Assembly (NCBI RefSeq): GCF_937898475.1
Contig: NZ_CALEJS010000002.1
Coordinates: 1-57,182, forward strand
DNA from: an uncultured Chitinophaga sp.
Lineage (GTDB): Bacteria > Bacteroidota > Bacteroidia > Chitinophagales > Chitinophagaceae
Length of the DNA stretch: 57,182 nucleotides
Reading direction: 5' to 3'
The notes beneath the pieces are model-generated. The model did not search any database and had not been told where the DNA came from. It saw only the letters and a list, made by a program, of their open reading frames with translations. This document shows, in pieces, positions 1-9,992 of the stretch; within the stretch, counting starts at the first letter, position 1, and each line of letters opens with the position of its first letter. A program made the position numbers and the translations under genes.

Positions 1-104
1 AAAGTTAGAAGAACCACTGTACCGCTAAAAGATGTACTTCGTCGTTAGCTTACATGTATCTGTTGTTGAATTCAGATACAAGGCTATTTATAAATCATGG
101 ACAG

Positions 105-238
105 TGGCACAATGACCTCCGTTTTACAGCTCCTTTATTTGGCCCAATGACCTCCGAAACGCCGGCGCTAAGTTTGGCCCATTAATTCCTGAAATGTGTG
201 GCCCAACATCACCGAAATCGATGGCCCAATGGCCTCCG
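105..238. mobile_element. Terminal repeat array resembling an IS21-family end (partial element)
   Basis: Five degenerate copies of a 16-17 bp motif with consensus TGGCCCAATGACCTCCG start at 105, 140, 175, 199 and 222, so the steps are 35, 35, 24 and 23 bp. IS21-family elements carry multiple direct repeats near their ends, where the transposase IstA binds. This arrangement fits that pattern. No istA or istB gene lies in the window. A 15-codon open tail ends at TAG 46-48, but I cannot match it to IstB. The element body, if present, would lie left of position 1. Bases 239-329 hold nothing I recognise. The match to IS21 rests on layout rather than on an aligned terminal sequence. Confidence 0.5.
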
Positions 239-329
239 TTTTAGACAGAAATTTGTTTACTCTATTGAATTATTAATCATGTACACTTCTAAGCAGTTTG
301 TAAAGTTGTTAATTATATGGAAGCTTTAT

Positions 330-3119
330 TTAGTGAATAGAAGTCATATTGTCGGAATTTAGGGTTGTTGATTTCTTGTAAAGTAATCCCGGGCTAAGTG
401 CTTTTACCCTCAGATCTAAATCAAATCCATTTGATATTCCCTTTTCCATTGCCGGTATTCCTTTTGTCATCCACAGCGGTGGAGGCGCATTTTTTAAGAA
501 GTGGTCAAAAAATTGCTTCATGCGAATAGTGTAGTCAATACTGGCAATTCCAAAGACCAAATGATCTTGTCCATCATATTGTAACATCCAGGCCTTTTTT
601 CCCAATCGTCGTAGAGAAGTGAAAAGTTCAATCCCTTGTCCAAAGGGAACATCTCCATCATCAATGTTGTTCATCATTAAAAGTGGGGTGGTAACTCGAT
701 TTGCATATAGAACAGGCGAATTCTCAATGTATAAATTCGTTCCCTCCCACAAAGAAACTCCGATTCGATCTCTATATAATTCATATTGGCGTTGCCGACT
801 GCTTCCGTCCCCAACGATACTTCCATAACAACTTATGAAATCGGACATTCCGGCAGATGACATAGCAGCAGCAAACATATTTGTTTTTGTGATTATATAA
901 TTTGTTTGAAAACCTCCAAAACTATGACCTTGAATACCTATTTTATTTTTGTCAACATATTGTCTTTGGGAGAGTAGTTTTGCAACTGACACAACGGAAT
1001 TGAACGCACTTTCTCCTGGTTTTCCTACGGTATAGTGAATGTCCGGAACAAAAACAAGGTAGCCATCGCTTACATAGTAAGGAATGTTCATTGGTCCTTC
1101 GCTAGGTCCTGGTTTTATAAAGCTATGCAACGTTTCTGAAAACCTTTCATAATAGTGTAATATTAGAGGATATTTCTTTGTCGAGTCGAAGTTTTCAGGC
1201 TTAAATAGAATTCCATCACTTGTTTTGCCATCGAAAGTTTGCCATGATACCAATTCGGTAGTAAGCCAGTTATAATTGCGTTCAGGATTTACAAAACTCA
1301 ATTGATGGAAAGTTTTAAAGTCCTTGGTGGAAAAGTAGTTTGCGGATTCGGTAGAGCTCATTCTACGGACAATATATTTCCGGGCATAAGTGGCTTTAGT
1401 GGGAGTAAACTGTGAAACTTCAGTCCTATAAGCGCCATTAAAAGTATACGGACCCATATATAACATTTTTGGGTCTTTACTTCCTGAAAAATTTGCAATG
1501 AAGTATCCATTATCCTTGTTTTTTCTATTAAACGCGTTTAACAGAATCTCTTCGGATTTGTCTATCCACTTGGAATGTGCTTCAAAAGCTAAACGAAATT
1601 CTATGTTATGACGACGGCCATATCCATTAGTGATATTCAGGGGCGGTCTAGCTGCTGTGGGATCTAGTAGCCAAATGTCATGTTGATCATATATTAATAC
1701 ACCCACGTCATTTTTAAGCCAGCCAACCACGCCGCTGGTGCTATAATATCTTTTAACTGGACTGTCCCTGTAATCATATTCCGCCCAATCTGTTGTAATT
1801 GTTTCTGTAATATTTTTCGTTACACCATTTTTGGTGTCGTAGCAGTAGTAGTTGTTGTCATCAAGGTTAAAATATATGATGTATTTTCCTGAAGGAGACA
1901 TAATAAATGTCATTTCACTCACCGAAGGGACACCTTCTTTTAATAATCGCCTCTCTCCGGTGTTCGTCGAAACGACGTATATGTTAGCAAGGGACGACTT
2001 ATTCCAGTTCCATTCATGTAATGCGCCTTCTCTCTGTATAACAATGAGATTGTCATCATTATATGTTTCGTTATGCTGTCGAAAGAAAGAAGGTCTTATT
2101 CTTTCAAACTTATGTTCAAGTTGTATGAAAGTTTTATCTCTAATATGTATTGTTGATCTAAATGTTTGGTTATTTGTAGATTTAATCTGTTCTGATTGTA
2201 GTGTTTTGTCTGTATAGCTCCATATGTTAACATTTACGCTTGTGTTCGCTGGGTTTTTATCAAGCTTTTTTGTAACGTTAAAGAATATTTTACTTCCATC
2301 AACACTAAAGGAGATGTTACTACTTTTGTCAATCTTAAACTCACCGTATTTTAATGCTGTGCTATCACTGAATAATCGAGTGACTTTTTCTGTCGTCAAG
2401 CTATAATGCCATAAACCATAAATTTTGTTTGACTCGTTGTTAGAGCCAGTAAAGCATACCTGTTCTTCTTTTGTATCAAAGGTAAGATGGTCAGCATCAA
2501 TGCCATTCCATACTGTTGATGTTGTGTTTTTATTGAGTCTGACAATCTTCAAAACAACTTCATCTTTAATTGTCTTATTTTCTTTACATAGTATTAATAA
2601 AGCGATACCATGTTTACTAAATATGTATTTCTCTACACCCGAGAAATATTGGGTGGTTCCCGATATGAGATTATAAAGCACAAGTCTCTTCTCTTTGGGA
2701 TTTTGGAGATATGCTATCCAACCGTTATCGAATTCTGCTGGTAAATCATACGAGAGTGTATTAGGGAATTTCAAAATTTTAGAGGATAATGTATTTAGTA
2801 TGTATAGTGTATCGTTTTTGATAAATAAAAAATATTTGCTGTCGCTTGTGAATTTACAGTTTGATTGAGTGAATGGAAAGTCGATACTCAGATTGTTGTC
2901 TAGGCCACGCAGACAGAGCGTAGTACTGCCAGTAGGCTGGTTGATAATCGAGTAATATGCGAACTTCCCATTATTACTAATCGCCGGTCCATTAACGAAC
3001 GGCCAGTTAAAAAATGTGCCCGTATCAATGGTTGGTTTATCTTTGAAAGCATGATTATTCTGCCCCAGCACAATTTGGGTTTGTAGCAATATGATGTAAC
3101 AGATAATAGGTAATTTCAT
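330..3119 (-). CDS. Secreted S9 family (prolyl oligopeptidase-like) peptidase
   Basis: A 929-residue protein that starts at ATG 3119 with a signal peptide (MKLPIICYIILLQTQIVLG). The N-terminal two thirds looks like the beta-propeller of S9 peptidases, and the last third is the alpha/beta-hydrolase domain. The nucleophile elbow GHSFGG places Ser at residue 733, the Asp lies in NIDDGDVPF near 821, and the His is H853 in GQDHLV, so the triad appears complete. It should cleave peptides outside the cytoplasm. It is the last gene of a minus-strand cluster after SusC, SusD and a thioredoxin-like protein. The 165 bp gap to the thioredoxin gene is long enough for a separate promoter. Codon use is AT-rich like its upstream neighbours. 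Whether it is an oligopeptidase or a dipeptidyl peptidase cannot be told by eye. Confidence 0.88.
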   Translation of the reverse strand: MKLPIICYIILLQTQIVLGQNNHAFKDKPTIDTGTFFNWPFVNGPAISNNGKFAYYSIINQPTGSTTLCLRGLDNNLSIDFPFTQSNCKFTSDSKYFLFIKNDTLYILNTLSSKILKFPNTLSYDLPAEFDNGWIAYLQNPKEKRLVLYNLISGTTQYFSGVEKYIFSKHGIALLILCKENKTIKDEVVLKIVRLNKNTTSTVWNGIDADHLTFDTKEEQVCFTGSNNESNKIYGLWHYSLTTEKVTRLFSDSTALKYGEFKIDKSSNISFSVDGSKIFFNVTKKLDKNPANTSVNVNIWSYTDKTLQSEQIKSTNNQTFRSTIHIRDKTFIQLEHKFERIRPSFFRQHNETYNDDNLIVIQREGALHEWNWNKSSLANIYVVSTNTGERRLLKEGVPSVSEMTFIMSPSGKYIIYFNLDDNNYYCYDTKNGVTKNITETITTDWAEYDYRDSPVKRYYSTSGVVGWLKNDVGVLIYDQHDIWLLDPTAARPPLNITNGYGRRHNIEFRLAFEAHSKWIDKSEEILLNAFNRKNKDNGYFIANFSGSKDPKMLYMGPYTFNGAYRTEVSQFTPTKATYARKYIVRRMSSTESANYFSTKDFKTFHQLSFVNPERNYNWLTTELVSWQTFDGKTSDGILFKPENFDSTKKYPLILHYYERFSETLHSFIKPGPSEGPMNIPYYVSDGYLVFVPDIHYTVGKPGESAFNSVVSVAKLLSQRQYVDKNKIGIQGHSFGGFQTNYIITKTNMFAAAMSSAGMSDFISCYGSIVGDGSSRQRQYELYRDRIGVSLWEGTNLYIENSPVLYANRVTTPLLMMNNIDDGDVPFGQGIELFTSLRRLGKKAWMLQYDGQDHLVFGIASIDYTIRMKQFFDHFLKNAPPPLWMTKGIPAMEKGISNGFDLDLRVKALSPGLLYKKSTTLNSDNMTSIH

Positions 3120-3284
3120 TAAATATGATTTCGTTTTTATAATGTACGAATAAGCGATGCAATCACATTGCAGTGAATAGTGTTATTATTTGTTGTTTGT
3201 GTGGCTTAAATGACGGCGTAATATATTTCAATCCATATAATATTCAGTTCATCACTTACCTAACATAATAGCAAGGAGCCGACT

Positions 3285-4595
3285 TTAATCATTGTTTTTT
3301 GCCCATGTTGGCTCACCTTTTTTCATTTTTGATATCGTTTCTGAGTATATTGGATCCGGATCTCTACGTTGAGTTTTGGCACTCTCAATTTCTATCTTTT
3401 CTGCCTTTTCTTCGAGGGCGATCGCGGCAGTAACTCTTCCGGTTTTATATAGTAGGTTCGCATACGTGTCTAGTCCTGCCGGGTCATTTGGCTGTTCCTT
3501 TAGCAACATCTCCATCCATTGAATACCTTTGTTGATTTGATAGGTATCGTTGCTGTGCATGAATATTATCTCAAATACAAAATTATTAAGGAACGTTTTC
3601 CCGAGTCCGGCTGTGTCAAGTCCATAGCGCTCCGCCTTAATAATATAATACTTAATCACCTTCTCCCACATTTGGTTATCTGTGTACCATTTTAATTGTG
3701 CATTAAGAACATTTCTTTCCGCAAATTTGTCATTATATTTCTTTGAAATGTTCATTTTTATTTTGTTCCAATCGGGTTCAGATGATCGGTTTTCTTTAGC
3801 TAAGTATTTAGAAATTTCTTCTTTGGTAATGACATTGTCTAGGATCGAAATTGATATTTCTCTCCTTCCGAGTATGCTATCAATTATTTTTGATTCGTTA
3901 TAACACAATTTGAAATAGTTGTCTTTGGAATTTAGTTGTCCTGAAAACTCATAAAGAAACTGTAGGTTATCTTTTTTTAGTAGTATTTTATTGTTACAGC
4001 TATCCATAATTTGAATGAATTTCCTTGAGATGGAATTGGCTAACAGAATATCACCTAATAATCTTGCATTTCTTGCTAAGTGCATAATTGTTTTTTTAGT
4101 ATGGTCTCCCTTTTTATATTTATTAAGAAGAGTATAGTATTGTGTTTGAGGGTTTAAAGCTGAGTTTACAACTTCTATGAAAAGTGAGTCGGTCATAGCG
4201 CCATTTTGTCTGTGAACTGGTTCACCATTGGGAGAGAAGAACAAATACGTTGGAAAGGTATTAATATTATACTTCAAACATATAGACTTAACGTCATTAT
4301 GCCAGTTTTTAATGAAGTCATTATCGTTCTTGGTTGTGTCACACTGTAGTTTTATTGATACAAAATTTGTATTTATCAGGTTACCTACATTTTCTTTGGA
4401 AAATACTTCTTTATCCATCCACTTACATGGTCCACACCAAGTTGCGAAAAGGTCAACAAATATGTATTTGTTTTCTTTTCTTGCTTTATTTACCACCAAA
4501 TCCCAGCTGGTTTCCTGGCTGAACTTTATACCTTCTTTTTGTTGTGCGATGAGCGTAAATGGGATGAGTATTCCCAAAAGGAGAAATTTGTTCAT
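3285..4595 (-). CDS. Exported thioredoxin-like protein with long C-terminal helical region
   Basis: A 436-residue protein with an N-terminal signal peptide (MNKFLLLGILIPFTLIAQ). The thioredoxin-fold domain covers about residues 28-150, with the redox motif WCGPC at 53-57 and a TFPTY segment carrying the expected cis-proline. Residues from about 160 to the end show no motif I can name. They look helical, and the segment NDPAGLDTYANLLYKTGRVTAA resembles a TPR unit. It lies 21 bp after the SusD stop and is probably co-transcribed. Thioredoxin or TlpA-like proteins often accompany SusCD-peptidase clusters in Bacteroidota. The likely role is thiol reduction of periplasmic proteins or of the imported substrate, which is an inference. 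Confidence 0.85.
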   Translation of the reverse strand: MNKFLLLGILIPFTLIAQQKEGIKFSQETSWDLVVNKARKENKYIFVDLFATWCGPCKWMDKEVFSKENVGNLINTNFVSIKLQCDTTKNDNDFIKNWHNDVKSICLKYNINTFPTYLFFSPNGEPVHRQNGAMTDSLFIEVVNSALNPQTQYYTLLNKYKKGDHTKKTIMHLARNARLLGDILLANSISRKFIQIMDSCNNKILLKKDNLQFLYEFSGQLNSKDNYFKLCYNESKIIDSILGRREISISILDNVITKEEISKYLAKENRSSEPDWNKIKMNISKKYNDKFAERNVLNAQLKWYTDNQMWEKVIKYYIIKAERYGLDTAGLGKTFLNNFVFEIIFMHSNDTYQINKGIQWMEMLLKEQPNDPAGLDTYANLLYKTGRVTAAIALEEKAEKIEIESAKTQRRDPDPIYSETISKMKKGEPTWAKNND

Positions 4596-4616
4596 TGTTA
4601 TTTTCAGTTAAAGATT

Positions 4617-6074
4617 TTAGTATCCGGGATTTTGGACTAGTTTTGAATTATTGAGTAATTCTTTTGATGTAATTGGATATAGTTGTTGTGTGGATACCCA
4701 TTTACTACCTTTTTCTTCTGCCGCGAAATCCATTGCTTGGTCTATTTCGCCAGATCTTTTTAAATCAAACCACCGATGGCCCCATTCGCCAAATAGTTCA
4801 ACTCTCCGTTCATTGAAGATGGCCGTTAGTAATCCTGATTTGGTTGTTATTGTCGTATTTTGCAGACCAGATCTGTTTCTGATAGTATTTAGATCAACCG
4901 AAGATCCTGTAAGATCCCCAATTTGTGCTTTTGCCTCAGCTCTGATTAAGTATACTTCTGATAACCTTAGGATGGTTGAGTATTCGGAAACGGGCGATCC
5001 TGGTGTATTTACTTTATATTTATATAAGTAATGGTATGTTGTGGAATTAATCTTAATGCTATCAATCCAGTTTATTCTTCGTAGATCGCCCGATTCAAAG
5101 CTTTTAAGTAAAGACCTACTTATAACTATTGGATTTAGGTCGCTTGGGCCGGTTGGTGGAATTATATATATCCGGGCTTCTTGTGTGTTGTATCCTGCAA
5201 GGACTGGTTGTAATTGCCATATAGCTTCTCTGCTATTTGCATGGAAAACACTATTGACATCTGAAAGTAATTCAAATAATCTTTTGTTATCAATTATACT
5301 ATTGCATTCTGAAATGGCCTCATTCCACTTTCCGGTGAATAGGTACATTCTAGCTAACAGAGCAGTTGCAGACCATTTGTTGGGTCTTGTCCTTTCATTT
5401 GTTAGATTAGTCGCACTTGCATCAACGTAGTCTTCGGATAATAGAGATTGTGCATCTTTCAGTTCTGATATCATGAATTTGTATACATCTGCTACGGAAG
5501 TCCGTCCAATGACGGACGTTTGTTTATAGTCTGTAATTGTTACAAGCGGTACATCTCCGTACAGATTCAGCAGATAGAAGTAGCAGAACGCCCTAAAGAA
5601 CTTTGCCTCTCCAAGTAGTTGAGCCTTCACTGCGGGGGTTAAGTATGTTGATTTATTTAGCCTCTCTATAGCTGAATTGGCGAAATATATGTAAGGATAG
5701 AAGCTGCTCCAGAAATCAGCGGTGTAAGGTATAGTATTACTTGAGAGTGAGTTTTTATAATATTGGATGTATGTTGTGTTACTTGTGCCAGTAAATAGCC
5801 CGAATTCGTCAGAAGACAAACCTGTAAGTAATGGGACACTAGTTATTCCGCCGTCCGGGAAGTAGTTAGCACTCATTTTACCATAAATTCCAGTCAAAGT
5901 GGCTGCTGCAGTTTCATCTGACGTGAATACATTTTCGCCTGAAATACCGGTTTTTGGCGGCGGTACTTCTAACTGTTTCGTGCAAGATGTTGTGAAAAGA
6001 ACTGCTAAAAAGATCGAATAATAACGGCATTTAGAGCTTTGGTATAACATAGTCGTTATTTTTTTGTCATTCAT
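4617..6074 (-). CDS. SusD/RagB-like outer-membrane lipoprotein
   Basis: A 485-residue SusD-family protein, the surface substrate-binding partner of the SusC channel encoded just upstream. A hydrophobic segment ending in FTTSC gives a lipobox with Cys near residue 31. Family features include the N-terminal region ENVFTSDETAAATLTGIYGKM, the helical FFRAFCYFYLLNLYGDVPL segment, and the C-terminal RNRSGL...ERRVELFGEWGHRWFDLKR block. The start is at ATG 6074, with a second ATG at residue 9 that would also leave a complete signal. The gene lies 15 bp after the SusC stop. Its base composition is AT-rich like the rest of the cluster. The substrate is unknown. The neighbouring peptidase suggests peptides or a protein-derived ligand. 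Confidence 0.93.
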   Translation of the reverse strand: MNDKKITTMLYQSSKCRYYSIFLAVLFTTSCTKQLEVPPPKTGISGENVFTSDETAAATLTGIYGKMSANYFPDGGITSVPLLTGLSSDEFGLFTGTSNTTYIQYYKNSLSSNTIPYTADFWSSFYPYIYFANSAIERLNKSTYLTPAVKAQLLGEAKFFRAFCYFYLLNLYGDVPLVTITDYKQTSVIGRTSVADVYKFMISELKDAQSLLSEDYVDASATNLTNERTRPNKWSATALLARMYLFTGKWNEAISECNSIIDNKRLFELLSDVNSVFHANSREAIWQLQPVLAGYNTQEARIYIIPPTGPSDLNPIVISRSLLKSFESGDLRRINWIDSIKINSTTYHYLYKYKVNTPGSPVSEYSTILRLSEVYLIRAEAKAQIGDLTGSSVDLNTIRNRSGLQNTTITTKSGLLTAIFNERRVELFGEWGHRWFDLKRSGEIDQAMDFAAEEKGSKWVSTQQLYPITSKELLNNSKLVQNPGY

Positions 6075-6089
6075 TTATATATTTCCAGA

Positions 6090-9000
6090 TCACAGGGTTA
6101 TTTGCAAACCAACCGTAATTGTTTTTAATGGTGGTATAGAACTGATGCTTTGTGATTCTGGATCTAGCCCCTTATACTTGGTAAAGGTTAGTAAATTTTG
6201 AGCAAGTAGAAACATTCGGCAATTTTGAAGATGTAGTTTTTTTTCAATGTTGGAGGGTAGAGAATAGGAAAGTGATATGTTCTTCAATCTGATGTAGGAA
6301 GCATCTGTATAGCCAGCATCACTTATATCGGCAAAGAAATACTGTGATATTGTGCTGAAATCCTGATTGAATTTTTGGATTTCAGTATTATCACCGACCT
6401 TTTTCCATCTGCTAAGTACCCAGGTAGGCTGATTGTAGTTTCTTGATCCTGGTACATTTCCGAACATATAGTTTTTTCCTATTTGCTTTACGAATTGAAA
6501 TAGGAAATCAAATTGTATTCGCTTGAATGAAATGATGTTCTGGAGGCCACCATAGAATTTCGGCAGTGTATTTACCAAAGATACTCGATCATTTTGAAAA
6601 TCTGGATTAGATGTCGAGGTGCCTTTGTTATCCGTGAATTGATAAATCCCAGTGGAGTCGTTTACACCGGCAAATCTAAATGTCTTGTTAATTGTTATTG
6701 GTTGACCTATTGTTAACAGGTCGGCGTAGCTAGAATTCTCTAGATTTGGAAAGGACGCTAGTTTATTTTTGGGAAGAGTTAGATTGAAATTGGTTGTCCA
6801 TGAGAACGAACTTTGTTTTAAGTTATAACTAGTTATGGATAATTCAATGCTTGTATTATGAACTTTAGCGGGAAAATTTGCCAGTATAGATGAGAAACCG
6901 GATTGTATTGGAAGCGTATAGGGAAGTAGTTGGTTTGATGATATATTACGTATAAAGTTCGCTGTAAAGAGAATGTGATCTTTTAAAAATCCTAAATCTA
7001 AACCAAACTGTAATTTTTTGGTTTCTTCCCACTGCAAATAAGGATTGGTTAGTTTGTCAGGTAACAGCCCAGTAGCTCCTTGATAAGCGATTCCGACGCC
7101 AGGTGGTGGAAAGTACAAATCCAAGTGTTGATAGTCACCGATTTGGTCGCTCCCTGTCGTACCATAGCTAATTCTAAGTTTACCAAAGGATACAAAAGGT
7201 ACTTTTTTTTCGAAGAAGGTTTCATTTGAAAATATCCAACCGGTTCCGACGGATGCAAAGCTGTGGTATAGATTTTCTGATCCGAACCTGCTGCTTCCAT
7301 CCCTACGAGTGGAGATGTTTAGTATGTATTTATCGGATAATTTATAATTAATCCGGCCAAACATCGCTCGATATTTATAGGTGCTTGCAAGGGTTGATAT
7401 TGGATATATATTGCTCGCAGATCTTATGTCTTCTAGTACTAGATCACTGTTGTAGCCTACACCAACTACAGATTGACCATCGTTAATATTTTTTTGTATG
7501 GTTGTCCCAATAAGAAGCTGCAAATCCGACTTTCCAATTGCTTTATGAAAAATAGCTTGTGGTTCGATTATCCATGATGTGGATGAGCTAGTTCCGTAGT
7601 TGCCAACTCTAAGAGTTGATGGCCTGTAGTCTGGCCTAGTTGATGAGAGCGGTACTGTAACTGTTTCTCTAAATTGTTGGTTTGTGAATCCGAAGCTGCT
7701 CCTGATCTCCAGGGACTGAAATAGCTGAAAACTTAATATGGCATTGCCAACTAGATTATTTGTCACTCTTTTATACCTGTTATTTAAGTAAGAAACAGGA
7801 TTTATCCATGTATAGTTTCCGGCGGAATCGCGTGCCCAGTTCAAACTGCCATCTTCATGGTACAGCTCGGGTGCATTTGGAGGGGTGGTTATCGCAGCTG
7901 ATGTGAGGTCGTTATTTGGTAGTCTACTGTCGTCGTTAATGTAGTTGCCGGACAATTGTGCTTTAAACCTTTGATTACTGGAAGTACTATTTACGTTAAA
8001 GTGCAATGACCATTTTTGATCGAAATTTTCTCCTGGAAAAACTGTGGTTTCTCTATGGTATCCGATTCCAAGTAGATATTGCGTGAGAGTGTTTCCTCCT
8101 AAAATGTTAGTTTGAATGTCATTATACTTTGCGTTGTTTCCTATAAGTGTTTTTTGCCAGTCTGTATATCGGGTGGTGTCCCAGGTGCCATTAATGTCAA
8201 AGTCAAATTCTCCCGGTGTTAATCCATCGTTTTTAAAGGCCTCCTGACGCATCTCTAGATATTGTTTAGTATCTAGAAGTTTTAATTTTCTTGTAATGAA
8301 TCCCCAACCTGTTTGTGCACTAATGGTTGCTTTCATTTCTCCTGGCTTTCCTTTCTTAGTTGTAATTAGAATTGCTCCGTTTGCCGCTCTTGAACCATAT
8401 ATAGCGGTGGCGTCTGCATCTTTTAGCACCTCAATACTTTCAATGTCAGCTGGATTAATGTAGCTTAATGGATTTCCATTTTCGCTTCCAAATGTGTTTC
8501 CTGATCTACCTAGTATAGCTCCTAAACTTGGCAATAGTTGAGAAGTGTATGGCACTCCGTCAATGACATAAAGGGGGTCATTCCCTCGACCAATACTGTT
8601 TTGACCTTGTATACGAACTGTTACTCCACCTCCGGGCAGTCCATTAGCTTGGGTTATATATAAGCCTGGAACTCTTCCCTGTAATGCCAAAAGAGGGTTG
8701 CTGACAGGCTGCTTCTCTATATCTTGAGCCTTTATAGAACTTATATTGCCAGTGTTATATCGTTGAGTAGTTGTACCATAAGCAATAACAACCGTTTCAT
8801 CCAAATTGTTAATGGCAAGATTTAGCTTTATGAGGACGCTATTCCCACTTGTCGGTATTTCACGAGTTTCATACCCGATTGAACTAATAATTAGTAAATC
8901 ATTTTTTTTTGTTTTAGCCAATGTGAATTCCCCCTCCCCATCCGTCGTCACCCCATCACCCGTCCTCTTCACCCTCACCGTCGCCCCCGGTATTGGCGAC

Positions 9001-9425
9001 CCATCCGCCTGCACCACCTTTCCCGTCACCGTTATCATATTGATATTCGAATCCACTGCTGTACCCATACCATTTCCTCCTCCTGACAATCCCTTTTTTT
9101 TTCTAATCGTTATCACATTATCCGTATATATCCACTCTAGTCCCGTTCCCTCCAATATCCTCCCCATCACCTCATCCAGCGCCGCATCCACCACTTTAAT
9201 GCTCACCTTCACCGGCAACCTGATGTCACTTGTCGAGTAAAAAAAACTCATCTTCGTTTGCTTCTCAATCTGTTTGAAAACTTTCACACAACTCTCTTCC
9301 ACTACATTCAATGTAACTTTCTTCTCTCCCTGATCAACACCCGCAAAACAATTCAGATATAAGGATAAATTGACGGCACACAGAATCCCCATTCTGCGCA
9401 CCTTGTAGGTCCATGATTGTCCCAT
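6090..9425 (-). CDS. SusC/RagA TonB-dependent transporter with N-terminal STN signalling domain
   Basis: A 1111-residue outer-membrane channel. After the signal sequence come an STN (secretin/TonB short N-terminal) domain at about 37-108 (VTLNVVEESCVKVFKQIEKQ), a carboxypeptidase-regulatory-like domain at about 132-213, a TonB-box-like ETVVIAYG, and the plug (VYVIDGVPY, VLKDADATAIYGSRAANG). A beta-barrel runs to the terminal residues TVGLQITL. The STN domain is the hallmark of transporters that signal through a FecR anti-sigma factor, and an ECF sigma/FecR pair is divergently encoded next door. The 5' part (about 8930-9425) is purine-rich in coding sense and GC-rich in places. Downstream the gene becomes AT-rich, a composition break near residue 165. 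Together with the SusD gene it forms the import complex of this cluster. Confidence 0.95.
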   Translation of the reverse strand: MGQSWTYKVRRMGILCAVNLSLYLNCFAGVDQGEKKVTLNVVEESCVKVFKQIEKQTKMSFFYSTSDIRLPVKVSIKVVDAALDEVMGRILEGTGLEWIYTDNVITIRKKKGLSGGGNGMGTAVDSNINMITVTGKVVQADGSPIPGATVRVKRTGDGVTTDGEGEFTLAKTKKNDLLIISSIGYETREIPTSGNSVLIKLNLAINNLDETVVIAYGTTTQRYNTGNISSIKAQDIEKQPVSNPLLALQGRVPGLYITQANGLPGGGVTVRIQGQNSIGRGNDPLYVIDGVPYTSQLLPSLGAILGRSGNTFGSENGNPLSYINPADIESIEVLKDADATAIYGSRAANGAILITTKKGKPGEMKATISAQTGWGFITRKLKLLDTKQYLEMRQEAFKNDGLTPGEFDFDINGTWDTTRYTDWQKTLIGNNAKYNDIQTNILGGNTLTQYLLGIGYHRETTVFPGENFDQKWSLHFNVNSTSSNQRFKAQLSGNYINDDSRLPNNDLTSAAITTPPNAPELYHEDGSLNWARDSAGNYTWINPVSYLNNRYKRVTNNLVGNAILSFQLFQSLEIRSSFGFTNQQFRETVTVPLSSTRPDYRPSTLRVGNYGTSSSTSWIIEPQAIFHKAIGKSDLQLLIGTTIQKNINDGQSVVGVGYNSDLVLEDIRSASNIYPISTLASTYKYRAMFGRINYKLSDKYILNISTRRDGSSRFGSENLYHSFASVGTGWIFSNETFFEKKVPFVSFGKLRISYGTTGSDQIGDYQHLDLYFPPPGVGIAYQGATGLLPDKLTNPYLQWEETKKLQFGLDLGFLKDHILFTANFIRNISSNQLLPYTLPIQSGFSSILANFPAKVHNTSIELSITSYNLKQSSFSWTTNFNLTLPKNKLASFPNLENSSYADLLTIGQPITINKTFRFAGVNDSTGIYQFTDNKGTSTSNPDFQNDRVSLVNTLPKFYGGLQNIISFKRIQFDFLFQFVKQIGKNYMFGNVPGSRNYNQPTWVLSRWKKVGDNTEIQKFNQDFSTISQYFFADISDAGYTDASYIRLKNISLSYSLPSNIEKKLHLQNCRMFLLAQNLLTFTKYKGLDPESQSISSIPPLKTITVGLQITL

Positions 9426-9821
9426 AGCGATGCTAATTTTTAATGTATGCGTATAGATTTCGTTTGTGCATGGTCGTTTCTGATCATACGGGCAGAAAAA
9501 CCCGTTTAGATCTCAGGCAAACTCATACAATGATCTTATGTTGGTTGATTAATCGAACATTCTGATAACAAAAGAGTACGTCTTGCTATGTTTTTTAAAA
9601 TCACATGACTATTTTTAACCCGGCTTACGGTAAAATACCTAAAGCCCATAGTTTATATATATACGGATAGCTTTTTCGATCCATACTACCTAAATGAAGT
9701 TTTTTTTAAATTTTTTGTGCACAGGAAATAGCACGAACAAGGGATACTTTCCGGTTAACAACGGATTAACTATAATTTGGCTGAGATGGCCTGCTGTGCA
9801 GCTATTGAGCCTATCTAATTT

Positions 9822-9852
9822 TTTGATTTCCCATCTAAATGTATTATATTTA
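9822..9852 (+). promoter_or_regulatory. Candidate housekeeping promoter for the sigma/FecR operon
   Basis: TTTG at 9822-9825 is followed after exactly 19 bp by TATATTTA at 9845-9852. This fits the Bacteroidota primary-sigma consensus TTTG-N19-TAnnTTTG with one mismatch at the last base. It lies 141 bp upstream of the sigma factor start. The whole gap 9426-9992 (567 bp) between the divergent genes is AT-rich and has no convincing gene. A small inverted repeat ACGGG/CCCGT (9488-9492 and 9501-9505) lies near the susC side and could belong to that promoter region. No ECF-specific promoter can be assigned by eye. Confidence 0.4.
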
Positions 9853-9992
9853 GAATGCAAAAAGAATATAACAAATTATTGCGTGTTTTGCATCGGTAAT
9901 ATCAAGAAATTATTACCACTACACACCATAACACCAACCACCAACCGGTTTCTTTTCCCTCTGCAAGATTTTACAGGTAGACCTACAGTCAC

